In this document: one piece after another, positions 1 to 4,771 of the stretch | Numbering within the stretch: position 1 is the first letter of the stretch | How the letters are laid out: each line of letters starts with the position of its first letter | DNA from: Proteobacteria bacterium UBA6156 | GTDB taxonomy: Bacteria; Pseudomonadota; Alphaproteobacteria; UBA2136; UBA6156 | Direction of reading: 5' to 3' | Assembly (NCBI GenBank): GCA_002422365.1 | Contig: DIUO01000024.1 | Span: 1 to 5,732 of the forward strand | DNA length: 5,732 nt | Made by a program: the position numbers and the translations under genes | The notes under the pieces: generated by a model | Told to the model about the DNA's origin: nothing | Database searches by the model: none | What the model saw: the letters and a program-made list of their open reading frames with translations, nothing else

Positions 1-188
1 AGGACAAGAATGCCAAGCATTTGGCGGACATTAGCTATAAAGACGTGCTGGTGGACGATTTGCAGGTGATGGACGGGGCGGCGATAGCGCTGTGCCGGGA
101 TAATAAGTTGCCGCTGATGGTATGCCGCGTGGGTGAGGTGCGGAAAGCGTTGCGAGGTGAGGCTAAGTGCACGGTGGTGCACGAGTAG
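1..188 (+). CDS. pyrH: UMP kinase (uridylate kinase), C-terminal fragment
   Basis: This is the 3' end of a gene entering from outside the window; the first complete codon is at position 3 and the TAG stop is at 186-188. UMP kinase phosphorylates UMP to UDP in the cytoplasm, an essential step of pyrimidine nucleotide synthesis, and belongs to the amino-acid kinase fold family. About 61 residues are visible. They match the family's C-terminal region: SYKDVL, then LQVMDGAAIALCRDNKLPL (family pattern: VMD, small residues, L-x-R-[DE]-N, hydrophobic-P), then a short strand and a G-E-x-x-C-T-V-V ending that corresponds to the usual terminal G-x-x-T-x-[IV]. The kinase active-site residues lie upstream of the window. 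A terminator follows directly after the stop, so the gene ends its transcription unit here. The usual downstream partner in many bacteria, frr (ribosome recycling factor), is absent. Identification rests on remembered family motifs and is confident despite the truncation. Confidence 0.88.
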   Translation, partial: DKNAKHLADISYKDVLVDDLQVMDGAAIALCRDNKLPLMVCRVGEVRKALRGEAKCTVVHE

Positions 189-212
189 AAAAAGGGCTGT
201 GGGCCCTTTTTT
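189..212 (+). terminator. Rho-independent terminator of pyrH
   Basis: A perfect 9-bp stem, AAAAAGGGC (189-197) with GCCCTTTTT (203-211), encloses the 5-nt loop TGTGG, and the descending arm ends in six consecutive T's. It begins directly after the pyrH stop codon. The A-rich ascending arm means it could also work on minus-strand transcripts, but no minus-strand gene ends here. Confidence 0.9.
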
Positions 213-224
213 ATGGCGGCTGGG

Positions 225-253
225 TTGTGAGGCTTCGCTTGGGGGCGTACAAG
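225..253 (+). promoter_or_regulatory. Possible sigma-70-type promoter for the ABC exporter
   Basis: TTGTGA (225-230) and TACAAG (248-253) are separated by 17 bp, each matching the -35/-10 consensus at four of six positions. A promoter is expected in this 42-bp gap because a strong terminator precedes it. If correct, transcription would start near position 260, at or just before the earliest ATG of the exporter, which would favour the internal ATG at 312 or a nearly leaderless mRNA. The match is weak and unverified. Confidence 0.3.
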
Positions 254-254
254 A

Positions 255-2060
255 GTGGGTATGGTGAGAACGCGCGCGGAGAGAGAGGCCAATAGGGCGG
301 CTGGCAAGGCCATGGACAAGGCCACCCAGCGGCGCACGCAGGCGTTTTTGTGGCGGTTGGTGAAGCCTTACCGCTGGCGGTTGCTGGGCGGGAGCCTGAT
401 GCTGGTGCTGAGTGCCGCCGCTATGCTGGCGTTGCCGCAGTATTTGAAGCATATGTTTGATACGGCTTTGAGGACGGGGGACGCCGGGCAGTTAGCGGTG
501 CTGGCGGGGATGATGTTTGGCACCGTGCTGGTGATGGTAGGGAGCATTTTTGCGCGCAATAAGCTGATTGCGGTGAGTGCCTTTGAAATGCTGGCCGACC
601 TGCGCAACCAGCTGAACGCCCACCTGCTGCGGCAGGATGTTCATTTTTTTGAACGGCGGAGTTCGGGTGAGCTTATCAGCCGGTTGACGGCGGATACTTA
701 TACGTTGCGGGAGTTTGTGCATCTTTCTGCCCCGCAACTGGTGAGGGGGATGTTTGTGGGCGTGGGCACGGTGTTTGCTCTGTTTTATACCAGCGCCAGC
801 TTGACGTTGTTGCTGCTGCTGGCTGCCGGGCCGATTGCGCTGGCGGCGAAGATACTCGGCAAAAAACTGCGCGAGAGTTCTCGGGCGCAGATGGATAATC
901 GGGCGGAGTTTTCGGCAGCGCTGGAGGAGGCGATTGCGAATATTCGCACCGTGATGGCGTTTAACCAGCAGCCGCCGCTGATGGCCAAATTTGAAGAGCA
1001 GACGCGCGAAATTACGCGCTTGAGCAACCAGCGCGCCATGCTGGGGGCCAGCTTTGTGGCGGCCAACGTGGTGATAGGCTTTACGGCTTTGATAGGTGTG
1101 GTGTGGCTGGGCGGGGTGCGCGTGATGGAAGGCGCCATGACGCTGGGCGATATGATGGCGTTTTTGCTGTACCTTGCGTTTGCGGCGGATGCGGTGGGGA
1201 ATGTTTCTAACTTCTGGCCAGCTTGGCAGGGGACGTTGGGCTCGACCGAGCGGGTGGTGGCGTTGCTGGATGAAAAGCCCCAGATTGCTGGGCCGAAGAC
1301 GGCGAAAGCGTTGCCTGCGGCCAAGGGCGGGCGGGAGATTGTGTTGCGCGGGGTGCGGTATGTTTACCCCGCCCGGCCGGAGGTGGCGGCGCTGGACGGG
1401 GTGGAGATGCGGGTGCAACCGGGCCAGAAGGTGGCGGTGGTGGGGCCGAGCGGGGCGGGGAAGTCGACGTTGTTTAGGTTGTTACTGAGATTGGATGATG
1501 TGGCGGAAGGCCAGGTTTTGGTGGACGGGGTGGATGTGCGTGAGGCGGGGTTGGCTGAGCTTAGGCGGCAGTTTGCGCTGGTGGCGCAGGACAGCCCGCT
1601 GTTTAGCGGCACAGTGGGCTTTAACGTGCGCTTTGCGCGGCCGGAGGCGACGGATGACGAGGTGTGGGCGGCGTTGAAAGCGGCGCATGCGGATGGGTTT
1701 GTGAAGGCGTTGCCGAAGGGGTTAAAGACGGCGGTGGGGGAGAAGGGGGTGCAGCTTTCCGGCGGGCAAAAGCAGCGGCTGGCGATTGCGCGGGCGGTGC
1801 TGGCGGATGCGCCTGTGCTGCTGCTGGACGAAGCCACGGCGCATTTGGATAGCGAGAGTGAGGCGGCGATACAGGCGGCGTTGGCGACGGTGGGCAAGGG
1901 GCGGACGGTGGTGACGATTGCGCACAGGTTATCGACCGTTAAGAATGCGGATGTGATTTTTGTGATGGATAAGGGGCGGGTGGTGGCTAGTGGCAGCCAT
2001 GGGGAGTTGATGAAGACGTCTTCGCTTTATAAGGCTTTGGCGGCTTTGCAGTTGGGGTGA
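255..2060 (+). CDS. ABC exporter half-transporter, fused membrane and ATPase domains (MsbA/ABCB type)
   Basis: A 601-residue protein of the usual half-size ABC exporter length, expected to act as a homodimer or heterodimer in the inner membrane and to pump a lipid, drug or other hydrophobic substrate outward using ATP. The substrate cannot be read from the sequence. Residues about 40-330 form the transmembrane domain, with six hydrophobic segments near 43-60, 78-100, 160-178, 180-198, 265-285 and 292-312. Residues about 360-600 form the ATPase: A-loop Y371, Walker A GPSGAGKS 397-404, Q-loop Q445, signature LSGGQ 501-505, Walker B VLLLDE 521-526 with catalytic E526, D-loop around D532 and switch H557. 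All catalytic motifs are intact. The D-loop reads AHLD rather than the common SALD. The start is uncertain: GTG 255 has GGGGG about 9 nt upstream; ATG 261 and ATG 312 (residue 20) are in frame and would also leave a complete protein. It stands alone between two terminators. Confidence 0.95.
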   Translation: MGMVRTRAEREANRAAGKAMDKATQRRTQAFLWRLVKPYRWRLLGGSLMLVLSAAAMLALPQYLKHMFDTALRTGDAGQLAVLAGMMFGTVLVMVGSIFARNKLIAVSAFEMLADLRNQLNAHLLRQDVHFFERRSSGELISRLTADTYTLREFVHLSAPQLVRGMFVGVGTVFALFYTSASLTLLLLLAAGPIALAAKILGKKLRESSRAQMDNRAEFSAALEEAIANIRTVMAFNQQPPLMAKFEEQTREITRLSNQRAMLGASFVAANVVIGFTALIGVVWLGGVRVMEGAMTLGDMMAFLLYLAFAADAVGNVSNFWPAWQGTLGSTERVVALLDEKPQIAGPKTAKALPAAKGGREIVLRGVRYVYPARPEVAALDGVEMRVQPGQKVAVVGPSGAGKSTLFRLLLRLDDVAEGQVLVDGVDVREAGLAELRRQFALVAQDSPLFSGTVGFNVRFARPEATDDEVWAALKAAHADGFVKALPKGLKTAVGEKGVQLSGGQKQRLAIARAVLADAPVLLLDEATAHLDSESEAAIQAALATVGKGRTVVTIAHRLSTVKNADVIFVMDKGRVVASGSHGELMKTSSLYKALAALQLG

Positions 2061-2145
2061 GTTTAAATTTTGGCCTTGCTCTCTTAAGACTGATAGAGGT
2101 GTTCGATTTTTAATAAGCCTCCGGCGGGCCTCCCGGCGGGGGTGG

Positions 2146-2211
2146 ATCCCGGACAGGTAGCGGGGCCCGGCAAAAAATGGGATTTTTTGCCACCCACTAA
2201 CCTTCCGGGAT
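2146..2211. repeat. Nested palindrome 1 with AAAAATGGGATTTTT core
   Basis: The outer arms ATCCCGGA (2146-2153) and TCCGGGAT (2204-2211) are perfect complements. Inside them AGGTAG (2155-2160) pairs with CTAACCT (2197-2203) with one bulge, GGG (2162-2164) can pair with CCC (2193-2195), and the innermost stem GGCAAAAAA (2169-2177) pairs perfectly with TTTTTTGCC (2183-2191) around the loop TGGGA. The outer arms resemble a class of intergenic palindromes familiar from alphaproteobacterial genomes (from memory). The core recurs in two other palindromes of this window with different arms. Confidence 0.85.
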
Positions 2212-2251
2212 GACACCAGCCCCCTGGACTGGTGGCTCATCATCTTTTTTT
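2209..2251 (+). terminator. Probable terminator of the ABC exporter
   Basis: GATGA plus CACCAG (2209-2219) pairs with CTGGTG (2229-2234) and, after a GC bulge, TCATC (2237-2241). The loop is 9 nt. A run of seven T's follows at 2245-2251 after three further bases. It lies about 150 bp beyond the exporter stop. Its first bases overlap the outer arm of palindrome 1, so the two structures compete. The short spacer before the T run lowers certainty. Confidence 0.55.
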
Positions 2252-2329
2252 AAGTAGCAAGGCCTCATTTTTTTTGATTTTTAAGGTTGGCTTCGAATTT
2301 ACAGGAAGTGCCTGAGAGGGGGAGGGGTG

Positions 2330-2390
2330 GTGCCTGGTGGGAGGTTTGCACCAAAAATGGGATTTTTGGGCAAACCTGACCCCAAGGCAC
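2330..2390. repeat. Nested palindrome 2 with AAAAATGGGATTTTT core
   Basis: GTGCCT (2330-2335) pairs with AGGCAC (2385-2390); GGTTTGC (2343-2349) pairs perfectly with GCAAACC (2370-2376). After a single unpaired A, CCAAAAA (2351-2357) pairs with TTTTTGG (2363-2369) around the loop TGGGA (2358-2362). No T tract follows on either strand, so it does not look like a simple terminator. Core and loop are identical to palindrome 1, while the surrounding arms are unrelated. Confidence 0.85.
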
Positions 2391-2430
2391 GGTTTCCCGC
2401 ATGAATGGTGGAGCCGAAATGGGGGGGCTT

Positions 2431-2472
2431 AATAAAAGTGCACCCCGCCGGAGATTGCTCTCGGGCGGGGTG
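2431..2472 (-). terminator. Rho-independent-type terminator of the small minus-strand gene
   Basis: Read on the minus strand, a 9-bp perfect stem (plus-strand CACCCCGCC 2441-2449 with GGCGGGGTG 2464-2472) is extended, after one G-G mismatch, by GAGA/TCTC (2451-2454/2459-2462) closing a 4-nt loop. A T-rich stretch (plus-strand AATAAAA at 2431-2437) follows three bases beyond the stem. It starts 10 bp after the stop codon of the 2482-2754 gene, which supports that ORF being expressed. Confidence 0.75.
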
Positions 2473-2481
2473 GGTCGTTGG

Positions 2482-2754
2482 TCAAGTGAGGGCTCTGAGA
2501 GGGAGTATCACACTCCTCTCCATCTGGCTCGCGAGCTGCAGAAGGCTGTCTTCATGCCTTTTTGCAATCTTCTCGCATGCCAGTTTCCTCACAGCCTCGG
2601 AGGGAGTGTGGCCGGTGGCCACGAAGGGGATGCGGAATGATCCCTGTACTTCGTGGGTGAACAGCTTGGCCGTGAACCCGAGGTTATGGGCACGGTAGTC
2701 GCTGATGACCACGTTGGCGCCTCCCTCGAGGCAAGTCTTAGCGAATATAGTCAT
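2482..2754 (-). CDS. Small hypothetical protein (90 aa), orphan unit
   Basis: The family is not recognised. The 90-residue product has no signal peptide or membrane segment. Its composition is protein-like: a predicted strand-rich first half (VVISDYRAHNLGFTAKLF, then GSFRIPFVATGHT) followed by a helix (TPSEAVRKLACEKIAKRHEDSLLQLASQM). The strand-strand-TPSEA-helix pattern loosely recalls HicB-like or other small alpha/beta folds, but this is only a resemblance. Evidence for a real gene: ATG at 2754 preceded by a GGAG Shine-Dalgarno with 8-nt spacing, a promoter-like pair upstream, and a strong minus-strand terminator 10 bp after the TGA stop. Codon use differs from the neighbours: most arginines are AGG/AGA, and leucine codons include several CTC, whereas the flanking genes favour CGG/CGC and TTG/CTG. 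This hints at acquisition from elsewhere. No toxin/antitoxin partner lies beside it in the window. Confidence 0.65.
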   Translation of the reverse strand: MTIFAKTCLEGGANVVISDYRAHNLGFTAKLFTHEVQGSFRIPFVATGHTPSEAVRKLACEKIAKRHEDSLLQLASQMERSVILPLRALT

Positions 2755-2757
2755 TTT

Positions 2758-2791
2758 GGCGTCTCCGTTTAGAAATTTTTAAAGGGACGCC
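2758..2791 (-). promoter_or_regulatory. Leader hairpin burying the Shine-Dalgarno of the small gene
   Basis: In the mRNA leader of the 2482-2754 gene, GGCGTC followed by CC pairs with GG, a bulged A and GACGCC (plus-strand GGCGTC 2758-2763 with GACGCC 2786-2791, and CC 2765-2766 with GG 2784-2785). The loop is A/T-rich and about 17 nt long. The GGAG ribosome-binding sequence (plus-strand 2763-2766) lies inside the stem, three bases from the ATG-proximal end. Such a layout could repress translation until the stem opens, for example by heat or a bound factor. The function is inferred; the pairing is visible. Confidence 0.5.
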
Positions 2792-2829
2792 TCCCAAGCA
2801 TTTTTGATTAAACGTTTTCTTATGGCTCT

Positions 2830-2858
2830 CATATAGACTTTCGGGGTGGGGATTGCAA
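2830..2858 (-). promoter_or_regulatory. Possible sigma-70-type promoter of the small gene
   Basis: On the minus strand, TTGCAA (2853-2858) and TATATG (2835-2830) are separated by exactly 17 bp, each matching consensus at four of six positions. The predicted transcript would start near 2823, giving a leader of about 70 nt that contains the Shine-Dalgarno-burying hairpin. The local A/T-rich stretch supports it; the match is moderate. Confidence 0.4.
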
Positions 2859-2872
2859 GGGGGGTGAGTGGG

Positions 2873-2935
2873 GCCCGCCTTGTGGCTCTGTCGCGCCTTT
2901 CTGCGAAAGGCTTGCAGGCCACGACGGCGAGGCGC
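2873..2935. repeat. 63-bp hairpin repeat, copy A
   Basis: This segment is identical over all 63 bp to 4709-4771, in the same orientation. It is itself an imperfect palindrome: GCCTTTC (2895-2901) pairs with GAAAGGC (2905-2911) around TGC; TTGTGGC (2880-2886) pairs with GCCACGA (2918-2924) with one G-T; CGCC (2876-2879) pairs with GGCG (2926-2929). It lies 26 bp beyond the stop of the DppC-type permease gene. This is the size and structure of a REP/BIME-like or other non-autonomous palindromic repeat. It does not contain an ORF with recognisable function. Confidence 0.92.
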
Positions 2936-2936
2936 T

Positions 2937-2976
2937 CGCGCTGCCGAACCGTGCGCTGCGCTTACGGGGCAGCGCG
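2937..2976. repeat. Palindrome supplying the stop codon of the DppC-type gene
   Basis: CGCGCTGCC (2937-2945) pairs perfectly with GGCAGCGCG (2968-2976). Inside, after GAA, CCGT (2949-2952) pairs with ACGG (2964-2967), and GCG (2953-2955) with CGC (2959-2961). It starts one base after 63-bp repeat copy A. The permease stop codon (2962-2964) and its last four codons lie inside it. There is no T tract, so a terminator role is possible only if non-canonical. Confidence 0.75.
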
Positions 2977-3765
2977 GCGGGGGCCGGATTCGGCGAGGAG
3001 GGTGAAGCCGAGGACGGAGAGGATGATGGCGAGGCCGGGGAAGGTGATGAGCCACCAGGCGGCTTCGATCACCGCTTTGCCTTCGGTCAGCATGGCGCCC
3101 CAGCTGGCGGTGGGGGGCTGGACGCCGAGGCCCAGATAGCTGAGGCCGGTTTCGGTCAGGATGGCGGCGGCCAAACCGAGGCTCATGCTGGTGACCACCG
3201 GCGGCAGGGCGTTGGGGAGGATGTGGCGCAGGGCTTTGCGGGGGGTGGAGGTGCCTGCGAGAGTCGCGGCCTCGACAAAGCTGCGGCTGCGGAGGGTGAG
3301 GACTTCGGCGCGGACGAGGCGGGCAATGCCCATCCAGCCCGTGGCACCGATGACGACCATGACGTTCATGAGGTTGGGTGTGAGGAACGCGATGACGGCG
3401 AGAATGAGGAAAATGGTGGGGAAGCAGAGCATGACGTCGGTGAGGCGCATGAGGAAGCTATCGAGCCAGCGGGGGCCCATGCCCGCCGCCGTGCCGACCA
3501 AAATGCCTAGCGCAGTGGCGAGGCCCACCGCCACGAGACCCACGCTGAGACTGGTGCGTGCGCCGTAGAGGAGGCGGGTGAGGACGTCGCGGCCGAGGCC
3601 ATCGGTGCCGAGCCAGAACTGGGGATTAGGCGATTCCAGCACATTATAAAGATGGATTTGGGTGGGGCCGTAGGGGGTGAGCAAGGGTGCCAACAGCGCC
3701 GCCAGCACGGTGAGTGCCACAAGGATAAGTCCTGCGGTGCGCCAGGGGTTCATGCGCCCCAGCAT
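2962..3765 (-). CDS. Peptide/nickel-class ABC importer permease, DppC/OppC type
   Basis: A 267-residue inner-membrane subunit of a type-I ABC importer that would pair with a DppB-type subunit to form the channel for peptides, nickel or related solutes; the exact substrate is not readable. Visible landmarks are an N-terminal membrane helix (about 11-30), the family motif WLGTDGLGRDVLTRLLYGARTSL (51-73), further helices near 75-95, 112-142, 188-206 and 236-257, and the ATPase-docking EAA loop starting at E165 (EAATLAGTS) with G171 and ILPN 182-185. The C-terminus is unusual: after GFTLLAES it ends GPRRAAP rather than the common D-A-L-D-P-R ending, and the last four codons lie in a palindrome. 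ATG 3765 (no visible Shine-Dalgarno) and ATG 3753 (MNPWRTAG, with GGGG a few bases upstream) are both possible starts; the latter fits family N-termini. Its expected partner gene lies about 1 kb upstream, beyond an opposite-strand gene. Confidence 0.93.
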   Translation of the reverse strand: MLGRMNPWRTAGLILVALTVLAALLAPLLTPYGPTQIHLYNVLESPNPQFWLGTDGLGRDVLTRLLYGARTSLSVGLVAVGLATALGILVGTAAGMGPRWLDSFLMRLTDVMLCFPTIFLILAVIAFLTPNLMNVMVVIGATGWMGIARLVRAEVLTLRSRSFVEAATLAGTSTPRKALRHILPNALPPVVTSMSLGLAAAILTETGLSYLGLGVQPPTASWGAMLTEGKAVIEAAWWLITFPGLAIILSVLGFTLLAESGPRRAAP

Positions 3766-3919
3766 AGCCGCTTGGCGGCGGGCTGGCCAGTGGCTTGCAG
3801 CAGCTGCCGCAGGGCGAGATTTGGGTGGTGATTTGGTGGGCAGGGGGGTTTGTATATCGTTAGTTGTTTGTGTGATGATTCGGGTGAGATCCCCTGCAGT
3901 CCTTTTCGTGAGGTGTAAT

Positions 3920-4606
3920 ATGCCGCCGGACTCTTCTCACTTACCCCCTGATACACCCCCTGACCGAAGTACGCTGCGGCCCGGGGCCTACCGCACCCAC
4001 CTGACCCTGGTGCTGGGACGCGATAACAAGCCGATGGCTTACCCGCTGACGCTGCTGAATACACAGGCTACCGTGAGCACTCTTGTGACGAATCGGGCCG
4101 AAGTTTTGGAGTGGAGCGGGACGTATGTGTTGCGCGGCGAGCAAGACCCGTTCCGGTTGCCCATGGTTATGCGGTTGCGGAATTACCGGCAGGATGTGTC
4201 GCTTGGTATGCCCGTGGCTTATACCGCATATAACCTGTACATCCGCGATGAAGGCCGTTGCCAGTACACGGGTCGGCGACTGAGCTGGCATAACCCCGAC
4301 CCGCGCTATTGCGCCACACAGGATCATGTCGTGCCGCAATGGTTCGGCGGGAAAACTGAGTGGTTGAACATGGTGCTGGCCTCGGCGAGCAGCAACAACC
4401 GCAAGGGCCACCGCACATTGGCCGAGTGTGGCTTGACGTTGCAACGCAAGCCCTGGGTACCTACCGCGGGCGACATGCTCGGCCTGTGGCTGACCAGCGG
4501 GGTGCTGGATGAGCTGCCGGAGGCTTTTCAGCCCTTTTTGCGAGGTGTGACGCTGACGGAACGGGTAAAGCGCATCCGTGATGGAGCGTTGTATTCGGCG
4601 GCTTAG
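3920..4606 (+). CDS. HNH-endonuclease-family protein
   Basis: A 228-residue protein. HNH proteins cut or nick DNA using a metal ion held by a beta-beta-alpha fold; the cellular role of this subfamily is unknown to me. Residues about 27-92 resemble the N-terminal module of a widespread HNH family: LTLVLGRDNKPMAYPLTLL, a segment with AEVLEWS, then FRLPMVMRLRNY. The HNH core follows: RDEGRCQYTGRRLS (109-122), DHVVP with H136 as likely general base, GGKTEWLNMV with N150, and NNRKGHRT (159-166). The second zinc-cysteine pair normally near residues 155-158 is replaced by serines (ASASSNN), and the first site has CQYT rather than C-x-x-C, so a structural zinc site is largely missing. Start ATG 3920 is chosen because GAGG lies 6 nt upstream; the frame is open further 5' but would overlap the permease. 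A weak promoter pair, TTGGTG (3833-3838) and TATCGT (3855-3860), spacing 16, lies in 3766-3919, which otherwise holds nothing I recognise. The gene is opposite to both flanking permeases. Confidence 0.88.
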   Translation: MPPDSSHLPPDTPPDRSTLRPGAYRTHLTLVLGRDNKPMAYPLTLLNTQATVSTLVTNRAEVLEWSGTYVLRGEQDPFRLPMVMRLRNYRQDVSLGMPVAYTAYNLYIRDEGRCQYTGRRLSWHNPDPRYCATQDHVVPQWFGGKTEWLNMVLASASSNNRKGHRTLAECGLTLQRKPWVPTAGDMLGLWLTSGVLDELPEAFQPFLRGVTLTERVKRIRDGALYSAA

Positions 4607-4625
4607 GCTGTCTGACGCATTTCTG

Positions 4626-4700
4626 CCGCATGTTATATTCCTCCCATGCCATGCGGTTCTTGGCCGGTCTCCCTTTGGGATGACCGGCCTTTTCTTGTTT
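4626..4700 (+). ncRNA. Possible 3'UTR-derived small RNA with exposed CCTCCC
   Basis: Just after the HNH stop, CCGCATG (4626-4632) pairs perfectly with CATGCGG (4650-4656), enclosing a 17-nt loop that contains CCTCCC, complementary to Shine-Dalgarno sequences. A strong terminator hairpin with a T-rich tail follows after 5 bp. Hairpin with an anti-Shine-Dalgarno loop plus terminator is the layout of known CCUCC-type alphaproteobacterial small RNAs. No convincing separate promoter is visible, so it would have to be processed from the HNH mRNA. This is a hypothesis from structure alone. Confidence 0.3.
4662..4700 (+). terminator. Rho-independent terminator of the HNH gene
   Basis: GGCCGGTC (4662-4669) pairs perfectly with GACCGGCC (4682-4689) and is extended inward by TCCC/GGGA (4670-4673/4677-4680) with one bulged T. 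A tail of TTTTCTTGTTT follows immediately. It lies 55 bp after the HNH stop. It gives the HNH gene its own transcription end between the two permease genes. Confidence 0.92.
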
Positions 4701-4708
4701 TGTTGAAA

Positions 4709-4771
4709 GCCCGCCTTGTGGCTCTGTCGCGCCTTTCTGCGAAAGGCTTGCAGGCCACGACGGCGAGGCGC
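4709..4771. repeat. 63-bp hairpin repeat, copy B
   Basis: Identical at every position to copy A (2873-2935) and in the same orientation. The flanking bases diverge immediately on both sides (A versus G before, C versus T after), so 63 bp is the exact unit. It lies 38 bp beyond the stop of the DppB-type gene and abuts palindrome 3, overlapping it by three bases. Confidence 0.92.

Noticed and set aside
492..1418. Long minus-strand ORF (308 codons) opposite the ABC exporter
   Set aside because: It is rich in histidine, arginine, proline and glutamine with no domain pattern, and the plus strand has every ABC exporter motif in order.
2401..2698. Plus-strand ORFs (79 and 97 codons) across the small-gene region
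   Set aside because: They overlap the minus-strand gene that has a ribosome-binding site and terminator of its own, begin in a low-complexity G-rich tract, and have no plausible domain.
2738..3055. Minus-strand ORF whose translation shares a 20-residue stretch with an ORF near 4709-4771
   Set aside because: The shared peptide is only the translation of the 63-bp DNA repeat. The rest is an arginine/proline/histidine-rich shadow of the permease gene in another frame.
4461..4631. Minus-strand ORF starting ATG at 4631 with a perfect-looking GGAGG 8 nt upstream, antisense to the 3' end of the HNH gene
   Set aside because: The product is low-complexity, with proline, histidine and arginine spread as in an antisense shadow, and resembles no family. 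The GGAGG is the complement of the CCTCCC loop of the 3' hairpin and is better explained by that structure.
2873..4771. CRISPR array suggested by repeated hairpin units
   Set aside because: There are only two 63-bp copies about 1.8 kb apart, no regular spacers and no cas genes.
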